64,000 bases of DNA, from positions 239,148 through 303,147 of the forward strand of contig BPIC01000003.1 of the NCBI GenBank assembly GCA_026003895.1. The letters run 5' to 3'. Shown one piece after another: positions 1 through 8,508 of the stretch; position 1 is the stretch's first letter; every line of letters starts with the position of its first letter. Position numbers and translations under genes: made by a program. The stretch comes from Dehalococcoidia bacterium. GTDB taxonomy: Bacteria > Chloroflexota > Dehalococcoidia > SpSt-223. Under the pieces are notes generated by a model. That model had not been told where the DNA came from. It saw only the letters and a list, made by a program, of their open reading frames with translations, and did not search any database.

Positions 1-1
1 C

Positions 2-55
2 AAGAGGCGCGGCCTTGTCCTCGACGACGTGCGAGCGGACGAGCTCGTCCTCTAA
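2..55 (+). CDS. C-terminal tail of a truncated gene, possibly cas3
   Basis: An open frame enters from the left edge and ends with TAA at 53-55; its last residues read GLVLDDVRADELVL. In type I-C loci cas3 sits directly upstream of cas5 on the same strand, and a Gly-Leu-(aliphatic)-Asp-Asp tail is plausible for a Cas3 helicase C-terminus. Only 17 codons are visible, so the assignment rests on position rather than on motifs. Confidence 0.4.
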   Translation, partial: KRRGLVLDDVRADELVL

Positions 56-78
56 CTGAATTCGCGATTTGCGAACGT

Positions 79-106
79 TTGACCAACAACTCGACTAAGA
101 TATGCT
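79..106 (+). promoter_or_regulatory. Possible promoter in front of cas5
   Basis: TTGACC at 79-84 and TATGCT at 101-106 are separated by 16 bases and lie about 30 bases before the cas5 start. The -35 box is good and the -10 box moderate. If real, the interference genes can be transcribed apart from the upstream gene. Confidence 0.35.
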
Positions 107-137
107 TGGCTGCAACGCAGCGGGAAAGGAGGGTGGC

Positions 138-785
138 ATGCATCCCGATTCGCGCCATCCGCCCCTTGCCGTCAAGGTGTGGGGCGACTTTGCCTGTTTC
201 ACCCGACCGGAGATGAAGGTGGAACGGGTCTCCTACCCCGTGATGACGCCATCGGCGGCACGCGGGGTGCTTGAGGCGATTTTCTGGAAGCCCGAGTTCG
301 CGTGGCGGATCGAGCAGATCCAGGTGCTGAAGGAGATCCGCTGGTTTTCGATCCTGCGCAACGAGGTGAACTCGCTCGCGAGCCATCGTAGCGCACTCGG
401 CTGGGAGCGGGAGGGCGGCGGGTATTTCTCCGATCAGGACCGTGCTCAACGCCACACCCTCGCGTTGCGGGATGTGGCCTACATCATCGAGGCGCAGGTA
501 GTGCCAAAAAGTGGACGGACGGAGGACGAAGCGAAGTACCGCGACCAGTTTCGGCGGCGAGTTGCGGACGGGAGCTGTTTCTTCCAACCGTATTTGGGCT
601 GCCGGGAGTTCAGCGCCTTTTTCGGGCCGCCATCCGCCGACGACCAGCCGATCGACCGCACCGAGGACCTCGGGTTGATGCTGCACGACCTTGACTATCG
701 GGAGGATGGCAGCGGGACGCCGCGCTTCTTCCGGGCGCGGCTGGAGCGCGGCGTGCTGCGTGTGCCAGCCGAAGGAGCCGCCTGA
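138..785 (+). CDS. cas5c: Type I-C Cas5 (Cas5c/Cas5d), pre-crRNA endonuclease
   Basis: In type I-C systems Cas5 replaces Cas6: it cuts pre-crRNA below the repeat hairpin and then caps the 5' handle in Cascade. The 215-residue protein has the family N-terminus (LAVKVWGDFACFTRPEMKVE) and the MTPSAARGVLEAIFWKPEF segment of the RAMP fold. The ATG at 138 is chosen over an upstream in-frame ATG at 102 because AAAGGAGG lies just before it and the family begins a few residues before the first beta strand. It shares one base with cas8c (TGATG). The repeat structure of the adjacent array matches Cas5d-type processing. Confidence 0.93.
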   Translation: MHPDSRHPPLAVKVWGDFACFTRPEMKVERVSYPVMTPSAARGVLEAIFWKPEFAWRIEQIQVLKEIRWFSILRNEVNSLASHRSALGWEREGGGYFSDQDRAQRHTLALRDVAYIIEAQVVPKSGRTEDEAKYRDQFRRRVADGSCFFQPYLGCREFSAFFGPPSADDQPIDRTEDLGLMLHDLDYREDGSGTPRFFRARLERGVLRVPAEGAA

Positions 786-2473
786 TGTTCCTTGAAAAGC
801 TCGTCGAGTACACCCAGCGGATTGACCTGCCCCCGCGGTTGTATGACGAGCGTCCTGTTCGCTACCTCGTCGAGTTGCGATCTGACGGGAAGCTTGACTC
901 GGCGACTCTGACCGACACCGCCGATCGGGACAACAAACGCGGCATCCCGCGGCGGGTGCCAAGCCTGGCGCGCGGCAATGTCGATGTGCCGCTGCTCTTT
1001 GCCGATCACGCCGAGTATACCTTTGGCTTCGGCCGAGAGGGGGCAGACCCTAGGAAGGTGGCACACCGGCATGCGCTGTATCGGCAGTTGGTTGCCGCCT
1101 GTGCAAAGGAAACGCGGGAGCCGGCGGTGCAGGCGGTGGCGGCATTTCTGGACGGAGCGCCGCTCGAGCAGTTGGGCTTGCCCGAGGATTTCGACCCGAG
1201 CGCGTTGATCACCTTCACCGTGGAAGGCCAATTTGTGGTGGACCTGCCCGCGGTGCAGCAGTTCTGGGCAGCGCAGAACGACCCGGCAGCGAAGGGCGCG
1301 GTAGAGATGCAGTGCGTGGTCTGTGGCAATCGCCGACCAGTGCTGCGGACGCTCGAGGGCAAGGTAAAGGGCATTCCCGGGGGCCAGATGTCGGGCACTT
1401 CGATCATCTCGGCGAATGCCGACGCCTTTCTCTCCTACGGTCTCGAACAGTCCCATATTGCGCCGACGTGTGCCGAGTGTGGGGAGCGGTTCACCAAGGC
1501 GATCAACGCGCTGCTTGCCGACCGAACGTCCAGCCGGCGGATCGGCGGCGGGGCATTCGTCTTCTGGACACGCACTGACGTCGGGTTTGACCTCCTGAAC
1601 TTCATCGACAACCCGAATCAAGCGCTCGTTCGCGAACTGATCGATGGCCTCGTGCGGGGCCGCGACTTGACAAGCGTGGTGGACGAAACGGCGTTCTACG
1701 CTGCCAGCCTGAGCGCGAGCGGCGGCCGAGCGGTGGTCCGCGACTGGATCGACAGCACGGTTGGGCGAGTCAAGGAGCGGGTGGCGGAGTGGCTGCGGCG
1801 GCAGGCGATTGTCCAGCCGAACGGAGATGAGCCGCGTGGGCAGCCGCTCTGGCGGCTGGTGGGAGCGACGGTGCGTGAGCTGAACGATGCACCGGCAGCG
1901 ACGCTGCAAGCGCTTCTCCATTCGGCGTTGCTGGGAACGCCGGCACCGGAGCGGCTGCTGTTTTTGGCGCTGCAGCGGACGCGCGCCGATCTCGATGTGA
2001 GCGAGGCGCAGGCGTCACTGATCAAGCTCGTGCTGTGTAGCGCGAGGGCAGAGTGGGAGGAGACATTGACGCGACTAGACCAATCTCTTGATGACCCGGG
2101 CTATCTCTGTGGCCGGCTGTTCGCGACGATCGAGCAGATCCAAGCAGCGGCGGCGGGCGGCCAAGGACAAGACGTGAAGGCGACCGTCGTCGACCGGTTT
2201 TACGGCACAGCGTCGGCCGCGCCCGCGACGGTCTTCGGCACGTTGCTGCGGAATGCGCGGGCGCGGCTGAGCCAATTGGAGGATCGCAACCCGGGAGCCT
2301 ACTGGCGCTTGTTCAACCAGTTGCAAGACATCGCCGAGAAGCTGACGGCGCTGCCACGGACGCTGACGCTGGAGCAGCAAGGGCTGTTCGCGCTCGGCTA
2401 CTACCACCAGCACGCCGAGAACCGAGCGGCAGCACGCGCCGCCGCCGAACGTCGCGCCCAAGCTCAGAACTGA
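785..2473 (+). CDS. cas8c: Type I-C Cascade large subunit Cas8c (Csd1)
   Basis: This 562-residue protein is the large subunit of the type I-C effector, which recognises the PAM and helps open target DNA. The N-terminus (MFLEKLVEYTQRIDLPPRLYDERPVRYLVEL) is typical of Csd1. Two Cys pairs, CVVCG near residue 178 and CAECG near 230, probably bind a structural metal. The C-terminal part from about residue 428 is the region that family members also express separately as the small subunit. It starts inside the cas5 stop and is followed 11 bases later by cas7, with a strong GAGGAGGA site in between. Confidence 0.95.
   Translation: MFLEKLVEYTQRIDLPPRLYDERPVRYLVELRSDGKLDSATLTDTADRDNKRGIPRRVPSLARGNVDVPLLFADHAEYTFGFGREGADPRKVAHRHALYRQLVAACAKETREPAVQAVAAFLDGAPLEQLGLPEDFDPSALITFTVEGQFVVDLPAVQQFWAAQNDPAAKGAVEMQCVVCGNRRPVLRTLEGKVKGIPGGQMSGTSIISANADAFLSYGLEQSHIAPTCAECGERFTKAINALLADRTSSRRIGGGAFVFWTRTDVGFDLLNFIDNPNQALVRELIDGLVRGRDLTSVVDETAFYAASLSASGGRAVVRDWIDSTVGRVKERVAEWLRRQAIVQPNGDEPRGQPLWRLVGATVRELNDAPAATLQALLHSALLGTPAPERLLFLALQRTRADLDVSEAQASLIKLVLCSARAEWEETLTRLDQSLDDPGYLCGRLFATIEQIQAAAAGGQGQDVKATVVDRFYGTASAAPATVFGTLLRNARARLSQLEDRNPGAYWRLFNQLQDIAEKLTALPRTLTLEQQGLFALGYYHQHAENRAAARAAAERRAQAQN
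2066..2473 (+). CDS. cas11c: Internal small subunit Cas11c encoded inside cas8c
   Basis: Type I-C systems are known to make the Cas11 small subunit by internal translation from the 3' third of cas8c. Here GGAGG at 2056-2060 stands five bases before an in-frame TTG at 2066. The resulting 135-residue helical product begins near the LDQSLDDPGYLCGRLFATIE segment, where small subunits of this family usually begin. It ends at the cas8c stop and would supply the multi-copy belly subunits of Cascade. That this TTG is the actual start is inference. Confidence 0.55.
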   Translation: MTRLDQSLDDPGYLCGRLFATIEQIQAAAAGGQGQDVKATVVDRFYGTASAAPATVFGTLLRNARARLSQLEDRNPGAYWRLFNQLQDIAEKLTALPRTLTLEQQGLFALGYYHQHAENRAAARAAAERRAQAQN

Positions 2474-2484
2474 GGAGGAAGACG

Positions 2485-3381
2485 ATGCATACCGACATCA
2501 GCAAGCGCCATGACTTTGTGCTCCTGTTCGACGTGGTGGACGGGAACCCCAATGGGGACCCGGACGCCGGCAACCTGCCGCGCATCGATCCAGAAACCAT
2601 GCAAGGGATTGTCACGGATGTCTGCCTGAAGCGAAAGGTGCGCGACTGGGTGGACCAGCATCATGGGACGAAGCCGACGACGAAGATCTATGTGCAGCGG
2701 GGCGAGGCGCTAATCACGAAGCACAAGCGAGCGTATGACGCCGAGGGACTGAAATCGACAGGCACGAAGCAGCGAGTGGAGGACATCGAGCGGGCGCGGG
2801 CGTGGATGTGCCGGAACTTCTATGACATCCGAATGTTTGGCGCCGTGATGTCGGTGGGGGTGAACTGTGGTCAGGTTCGCGGACCGGTGCAGTTGACCTT
2901 CGCGCGCTCGATCGACCCGGTGACGTTGCTGGACCTCTCGATTACGCGGGTAGCGGTGACGCGAGAGGAAGACGCTCTGGTGCGGGAGACCGAGGAGGGC
3001 AAGGCTTCGGGCAAGCAAACGGAGATGGGCCGGAAGGCGCTGGTACCGTATGGACTGTATCGGGCGTATGGGTTTGTCTCGCCGCACTTGGCGCGCGATA
3101 CGGGGGCGACGGATGAGGATCTGGCGCTCTTTTGGGACGCGCTCCAAGGAATGTGGGATGCCGACCGTTCGGCGTCGCGCGGATTGCTCTCCTGCCGTGG
3201 GTTGTATGTGTTCACCCATGAGCGTCCGGCCGGTAACGCGCCGGCGCATCACCTGTTTGATCTCGTCTCGATCGCTCGTGATCCGGAGGTCGAGACGCCG
3301 CGGGAGTTCCGGCATTACCGCGTGACGGTGGACGAGGCGAACCTGCCAGAGGGGGTGACGCTGACCCGCTTGGTGGGCTGA
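2485..3381 (+). CDS. cas7c: Type I-C Cascade backbone subunit Cas7 (Csd2)
   Basis: Cas7 forms the helical backbone that covers the crRNA spacer in the type I-C effector. The 298-residue protein shows the family start, including FDVVDGNPNGDPDAGNLPR, and the internal MFGAVMSVGVNCGQVRGPVQ signature of Csd2/Cas7. It begins at ATG behind GAGGAGGAAGACG. The gap to cas8c is 11 bases, and cas4 follows after four bases, so it belongs to one transcript. Confidence 0.95.
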   Translation: MHTDISKRHDFVLLFDVVDGNPNGDPDAGNLPRIDPETMQGIVTDVCLKRKVRDWVDQHHGTKPTTKIYVQRGEALITKHKRAYDAEGLKSTGTKQRVEDIERARAWMCRNFYDIRMFGAVMSVGVNCGQVRGPVQLTFARSIDPVTLLDLSITRVAVTREEDALVRETEEGKASGKQTEMGRKALVPYGLYRAYGFVSPHLARDTGATDEDLALFWDALQGMWDADRSASRGLLSCRGLYVFTHERPAGNAPAHHLFDLVSIARDPEVETPREFRHYRVTVDEANLPEGVTLTRLVG

Positions 3382-3385
3382 GCCG

Positions 3386-3997
3386 GTGGACGAGGTCCTC
3401 ATTTCGGCGATCGAGCATTGGAGCTATTGCGAGCGCCAGTGTGCGCTGATCCACGTCGAGGGGACGTTTGAGGAGAACGTCTTCACGATCCGTGGGGCGA
3501 TCGCCCACGAGCGGGTGCACTCTGGCGAGATTACGGTCGAGCATGGAGTGCGCGTGGCCCGGGCGCTGCCGATTTGGAGTGACCGGCTGGGTATTCACGG
3601 GGTGGCGGATCTCGTCGAGCTGCGGCCGGCGGGGCCGTATCCCGTCGAGCACAAGGTGGGCCCGACGGGGCGGCACGCCGCCCTCCAGTTGTGCGCGCAG
3701 GCGCTTTGTCTGGAGGAGATGTTTGGTCAGCCTGTTCCGCGGGGAGCGCTCTACAGCCATGCGTCTCGACGGCGGGTGGAAGTGGTGTTTGACGCGGACT
3801 TGCGGGCAGCGACGGAGGCGGCGATCGCGGCGATCCGCGCGATGATCGAGGAAGCGCGGTTGCCGCCAGCCCCGAACGACCGGCGCTGTCGGCATTGCTC
3901 GCAGCGGGATGTCTGTCTTCCCTCAGCCACCGGTGAGCCTGCTCGACTGCGCTGGCTCCAGCGCGAGCTGTTCACGATTGGATCCGACGAGGACTGA
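3386..3997 (+). CDS. cas4: Cas4 Fe-S nuclease of the adaptation module
   Basis: Cas4 trims prespacers and checks the PAM before Cas1-Cas2 integrates them. The 203-residue protein has a RecB-like core with H41, D75, E88 and K90 (GVADLVEL, then PVEHKVG) and a Gln-rich helix near residue 101. Candidate cluster cysteines are C15 (with C19 nearby) and C168, C171 and C177, the usual one-plus-three arrangement. The start is a GTG four bases after the cas7 stop. No key residue seems to be missing. Confidence 0.93.
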   Translation: MDEVLISAIEHWSYCERQCALIHVEGTFEENVFTIRGAIAHERVHSGEITVEHGVRVARALPIWSDRLGIHGVADLVELRPAGPYPVEHKVGPTGRHAALQLCAQALCLEEMFGQPVPRGALYSHASRRRVEVVFDADLRAATEAAIAAIRAMIEEARLPPAPNDRRCRHCSQRDVCLPSATGEPARLRWLQRELFTIGSDED

Positions 3998-4000
3998 ACG

Positions 4001-5026
4001 GTGCGTGAGCTGCTGAACACGTTGTTCGTCCAAACGGAAGGGGCCTATCTCTCTCTGGATCAGGACACGGTGCGAGTTGAGATCGAGGGGGAGGTGAAAC
4101 TGCGTGCTCCGCTGATTCAGATCGGCGGGATTGTGGTGTTTGGCCGGGTGATGCTGACGCCGGCGTTGATCGCACGCTGTGCGGTCGACGGGCGGAGCGT
4201 GGTCTGGATGTCGCGTGCTGGGCGGTTCCAAGGACGGCTGGAGGGGCCGGTGCGCGGGAATGTCTTGCTGCGCCGGGCTCAGCATCTGGCTGCGGGGGAC
4301 GAGGCGCGGGCGGCGCGCATCGCTCGGCAGATCGTGGCCGCGAAGATTCAAAACAGCCGGCAGTTGCTCCTGCGCGCCTCGCGGGACGCTGATGGAGAGG
4401 ATCGGAACCGGCTGGCGATGGCAGCAGCGGACTTGGCGGACGGACTGGTGCGATTGCGTGACGCGTCGGATTTGAACGTGATCCGCGGTCTCGAGGGTGA
4501 GGCGGCGCGGACGTATTTTGGGGTGTTTGGGCGGATGGTGCGGATCGACCGGGGAGAGCTTGCGCCGGATGGACGGACGCGGCGACCACCACGGGATCGG
4601 GCGAATGCGCTGCTGTCGTTTCTGTATGCGTTGTTGCGAGGGGATTGCGCCGGAGCGCTGGAGGGGGTGGGGTTGGATCCGCAGCTCGGCTTTTTGCATT
4701 CGCTCCGACCGGGGCGTCCGGCGCTGGCGCTGGATCTCATGGAGGAATTGCGGCCGTCGGTGGATCGATTGGCGTTGGGGCTGATTAACCGGCGGCAGAT
4801 TCGGCGGGAGCATTTCGATCTTTTACCGGGGGGAGCTGTCTATTTGAACGAGGCGGGGCGGAAGGCTGCGATCCTCGCCTATCAGGAGCGGAAGGCCGAG
4901 GAGGTGGAGCACCGGGCTCTGAAGGAAAAGGTGGCGTGGGGGCTGGTGCCGCACGTCCAGGCGCGGCTCTTGGCGCGTCATCTGCGAGGGGATCTGGCCG
5001 ACTATCCGCCGTATCTTGCGCGGTGA
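4001..5026 (+). CDS. cas1: CRISPR integrase Cas1, type I-C
   Basis: Cas1 is the integrase that, with Cas2, inserts new spacers at the leader end. The 341-residue length is normal for type I-C. Metal ligands are visible as E165 (RGLEGEAARTYF), H233 (GFLHSLRPGRP) and D245 (LDLMEELRP). It starts with GTG four bases after cas4 and ends right before cas2, so cas4-cas1-cas2 form a compact adaptation unit. An intact protein beside a long, regular array suggests that acquisition is or recently was active. Confidence 0.96.
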   Translation: MRELLNTLFVQTEGAYLSLDQDTVRVEIEGEVKLRAPLIQIGGIVVFGRVMLTPALIARCAVDGRSVVWMSRAGRFQGRLEGPVRGNVLLRRAQHLAAGDEARAARIARQIVAAKIQNSRQLLLRASRDADGEDRNRLAMAAADLADGLVRLRDASDLNVIRGLEGEAARTYFGVFGRMVRIDRGELAPDGRTRRPPRDRANALLSFLYALLRGDCAGALEGVGLDPQLGFLHSLRPGRPALALDLMEELRPSVDRLALGLINRRQIRREHFDLLPGGAVYLNEAGRKAAILAYQERKAEEVEHRALKEKVAWGLVPHVQARLLARHLRGDLADYPPYLAR

Positions 5027-5035
5027 GTGGGGCCG

Positions 5036-5326
5036 GTGGAGATCTTGGTGACGTATGACGTCGCGACGGACACGGCGGCGGGCCGGCGGCGATTGCGGAA
5101 AGTGGCAGAGATTTGCCAAGCGCATGGCCAGCGGGTGCAGAAGTCGGTGTTTGAGTGCATTGTGTCGGCCGGCCAGTATGAGCGGTTGAAAGACAAGTTG
5201 GCGCGAACGATCGACCCTGAGGAGGATAGTCTGCGCTTCTATCGATTAGCGGAGCCGCGGTCGAAGCATCTGGAAACGATGGGCCGCCAAATCGTGTATG
5301 ACCTGCATGATCCGTTAGTGCTGTAG
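5036..5326 (+). CDS. cas2: CRISPR adaptation protein Cas2
   Basis: Cas2 dimerises and bridges two Cas1 dimers. The ferredoxin-like fold begins with EILVTYDVATD; the first-strand Asp (YDV) and the later SVFECIVS strand are both present. The GTG at 5036 is preferred because Cas2 proteins begin directly at this first strand. A GTG at 5027, abutting the cas1 TGA, would add three residues; neither has a clear Shine-Dalgarno site, so translation is probably coupled to cas1. A hairpin follows the stop at once and the array leader lies beyond it. Confidence 0.93.
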   Translation: MEILVTYDVATDTAAGRRRLRKVAEICQAHGQRVQKSVFECIVSAGQYERLKDKLARTIDPEEDSLRFYRLAEPRSKHLETMGRQIVYDLHDPLVL

Positions 5327-5328
5327 GT

Positions 5329-5371
5329 GCGCGAACCTCCGGTGGTGGCCGGCCACGCAGGAGGTTCGCGC
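5329..5371 (+). terminator. Hairpin after cas2, probable end of the cas transcript
   Basis: A perfect 12-bp inverted repeat pairs 5329-5340 (GCGCGAACCTCC) with 5360-5371. The 19-base loop itself holds the palindrome TGGCCGGCCA. The arm is followed by AAGTTTT, a weak U tract. It starts three bases after the cas2 stop, so termination is the simplest role; a leader-binding or integration-host role is possible. Confidence 0.5.
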
Positions 5372-5511
5372 AAGTTTTGGGCTGGCAGGCCCGGATTCTG
5401 CCCTGCAGGCGCGCGGGGTCACCCCCCGCATGGTATGCTGATTGAGGATGAAAACAGCAGAAAGGAGGCGCTGAGCCGCGCGAAGCGGCCGTAAACACCA
5501 CGTCGAGTACG
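5372..5511 (+). promoter_or_regulatory. CRISPR leader
   Basis: These bases separate the post-cas2 hairpin from the first repeat. The repeats end in ATTGAAAC, array degeneration is at the far right end, and cas2 lies on the left, so this is the leader side and pre-crRNA runs rightward. A TATGCT box at 5434-5439 could be a -10 element, but no good -35 box is seen. A purine-rich AGAAAGGAGG lies near 5459-5468. No gene is present. Confidence 0.6.
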
Positions 5512-8051
5512 GTTGCATCCATCTTCGTGATGGGTGAGGATTGAAACGTCACCATCTCCGTGCGCGCGGTCACCTCGCCCTCCGTTGCATCCATCTTCGT
5601 GATGGGTGAGGATTGAAACCTCCCACCACCAGTATAGATCAAGGTATTGACAACGTGTTGCATCCATCTTCGTGATGGGTGAGGATTGAAACAGGGGACT
5701 GAGCCGGCAGGCCCGGTGGAGCGGGTCGTTGCATCCATCTTCGTGATGGGTGAGGATTGAAACCTAGCCGAGCGGCTCAAAGCGCGGTCGTCTAGGCGTT
5801 GCATCCATCTTCGTGATGGGTGAGGATTGAAACCGCAGCCCGCGCATGCTGAGCGCATGCGCGCGGTGGGTTGCATCCATCTTCGTGATGGGTGAGGATT
5901 GAAACCGACGAGCGAGGCGCTGCTCCGCGCCGCCGTGGCCCGTTGCATCCATCTTCGTGATGGGTGAGGATTGAAACACCTGAAGCAGCAGCCGGAATGC
6001 CGCGTGCGGCGGGTTGCATCCATCTTCGTGATGGGTGAGGATTGAAACGGGCCGTGATGGCCCGGACTCTCCACGACAATGGAGTTGCATCCATCTTCGT
6101 GATGGGTGAGGATTGAAACGCCCCGACGACCGCGGCACGGTCGACGAGCGCGCCGCGTTGCATCCATCTTCGTGATGGGTGAGGATTGAAACACCGCGCC
6201 GGCGGGCACGAGCTCCTGTTCTGGCTGGTTGCATCCATCTTCGTGATGGGTGAGGATTGAAACTTCGCCATTCGTCAAATCGCGTGACCATCGCCTCGGT
6301 TGCATCCATCTTCGTGATGGGTGAGGATTGAAACGTTTGGTGGCTATTGCGCCGTCACTGGCCGCCGGTGTTGCATCCATCTTCGTGATGGGTGAGGATT
6401 GAAACGCAGATCAGGTCGCGACTCAGGCGATGCGGGACCTGGTTGCATCCATCTTCGTGATGGGTGAGGATTGAAACGCGTATCACCATGCGAAATTGGT
6501 GTCAGCGACCGCAGTTGCATCCATCTTCGTGATGGGTGAGGATTGAAACCGGGCAGCCGGCGCCCCACGAGGCTCTGGGCGAGGTTGCATCCATCTTCGT
6601 GATGGGTGAGGATTGAAACGGCAGGATGTGAGCCGCTCGTTCGCCGCTACGGCGCGTTGCATCCATCTTCGTGATGGGTGAGGATTGAAACAGCCCCGAC
6701 GCTCGATGAAACCGGCCACGTCGCCACCGTTGCATCCATCTTCGTGATGGGTGAGGATTGAAACTCCTCCTTGCCCCGGGGGGCTACCCCGGGGCGGCTA
6801 GTTGCATCCATCTTCGTGATGGGTGAGGATTGAAACGCTCCCAACGGGAAGGATTGCCCGGGTGGCCGGCTGTTGCATCCATCTTCGTGATGGGTGAGGA
6901 TTGAAACAGGGTGCGTTCGATAGCAGCGGGAAGCGGCTCGTTAGTTGCATCCATCTTCGTGATGGGTGAGGATTGAAACATCAACGAAGAGCTTATCGAG
7001 CTCGGCTACGCGGTGCCGGTTGCATCCATCTTCGTGATGGGTGAGGATTGAAACATCGTTCACCTCCTACGCGTGATGCCGCTAGCATACGTTGCATCCA
7101 TCTTCGTGATGGGTGAGGATTGAAACAGGAGAGTGACGACTTCCCGCCGTGGATTGCATGGTTGCATCCATCTTCGTGATGGGTGAGGATTGAAACGGCC
7201 GATGCGGCCGCGAACGCCGACCGCATCGATGGGTTGCATCCATCTTCGTGATGGGTGAGGATTGAAACTTCTCGATGATGTTGAATAGGTCACCGTTCCT
7301 CCTGTTGCATCCATCTTCGTGATGGGTGAGGATTGAAACAGCGTTGCGTTGCGGGTAGTGGTGCGGGCGTGCTGTGTTGCATCCATCTTCGTGATGGGTG
7401 AGGATTGAAACGTTTCGGGAGCCGACTCCCAGGCGGCGAGCGCGGCAAGTTGCATCCATCTTCGTGATGGGTGAGGATTGAAACTCTCGATGGCATCGTC
7501 GAATTGCCAGGTCGACTGGTGGTTGCATCCATCTTCGTGATGGGTGAGGATTGAAACCGCTCATGCCTACCCTCCCTGCGCTTGATGCCGCGGTTGCATC
7601 CATCTTCGTGATGGGTGAGGATTGAAACCGCCCGGGTAAGCCCCGGTGGGACGGACGCACTGTGTTGCATCCATCTTCGTGATGGGTGAGGATTGAAACA
7701 CTGCCCCTGGTGCGCCAAGGGGCGAGTGCCACAGTTGCATCCATCTTCGTGATGGGTGAGGATTGAAACACTGCCCCTGGTGCGCCAAGGGGCGAGTGCC
7801 ACAGTTGCATCCATCTTCGTGATGGGTGAGGATTGAAACAGCCCGGGCGGCGGCCCGGGCGGCTCAGTCCAACTAGTTGCATCCATCTTCGTGATGGGTG
7901 AGGATTGAAACTTGCCCCGGGCTACCCCGGGGCGGACTACCTAGGTTGCATCCATCTTCGTGATGGGTGAGGATTGAAACGGGATGATCATCCCGAACTT
8001 AATATTCCGGTACTCGTTGCATCCATCTTCGTGATGGGTGAGGACAGACAC
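5512..8051 (+). CRISPR. Type I-C CRISPR array, 36 repeats and 35 spacers
   Basis: Thirty-five identical 36-base repeats begin at 5512, 5584, 5657 and so on to 7945-7980; a 36th, degenerate repeat lies at 8016-8051. Spacers are about 34-37 bases. Each repeat has arms CATCCATC and GATGGGTG (one G-U pair) around loop TTCGT, leaving an 11-base 3' end AGGATTGAAAC. That matches the 11-base handle left by Cas5d cleavage at the stem base. In the last repeat the first 29 bases are intact and the ATTGAAAC end is lost, which marks the trailer. Spacers at 7700-7733 and 7770-7803 are identical. Several spacers near the trailer contain strong inverted repeats. Confidence 0.99.
7700..7803 (+). repeat. Tandem duplicated spacer-repeat unit
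   Basis: The spacer at 7700-7733 recurs unchanged at 7770-7803, with one repeat between. A duplicated 70-base unit is most simply explained by recombination or slippage between repeats, not by two identical acquisitions. The spacer holds an imperfect hairpin (GCCCCTGG with CCAAGGGGC, loop TGCG). Confidence 0.95.
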
Positions 8052-8508
8052 CTAAGGCGAAACGCGTTCGGACGTGACCAACGCAGCCTCGCTCAACATC
8101 GTGCCGGGGAAGGACCCGACCGCCGCTTCACCACGCGCTCGTCATGCCGCATCGTGCCTCGGGACGAGCAGGGCGCGGCCAACGGTTCCCTTTCCCACGA
8201 AAGACAAGTACCCCGGACACCCGCGAAACGCTGTCATCGAGGAACCCACCGCCTCGCACAATCCGCTCCCTTGGCAGACATCGGATTTCGGTGCCCCGTC
8301 GAGGCCACGCGATAAACGCACAACGCCGGCCTCATCAGCAAGCTCGCTGCGGCCGCCGCCGCGACAGCCGCCGCACCGTGGCCGGTGCAGACCGCCCTCA
8401 GCTCCTGCGTTTTACCTACGGCTCCGCCATCCGCATCACTCGCCAACCACGCGCCTCGCGCCCGGACCAGCACTCGACTCTCCAGACGACGGAGGCCTCA
8501 CCACCACC
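8052..8508. other. Non-coding stretch after the array
   Basis: No convincing gene, RNA gene or terminator is visible. Rightward open frames here run on antisense to the NUDIX gene and have Arg/Pro/His-rich composition typical of reading GC-rich DNA in a wrong frame. Confidence 0.6.

Noticed and set aside
4785..7886. Long leftward and overlapping open frames across the CRISPR array
   Set aside because: They repeat the same short peptide every 36 bases and arise from translating the repeats.
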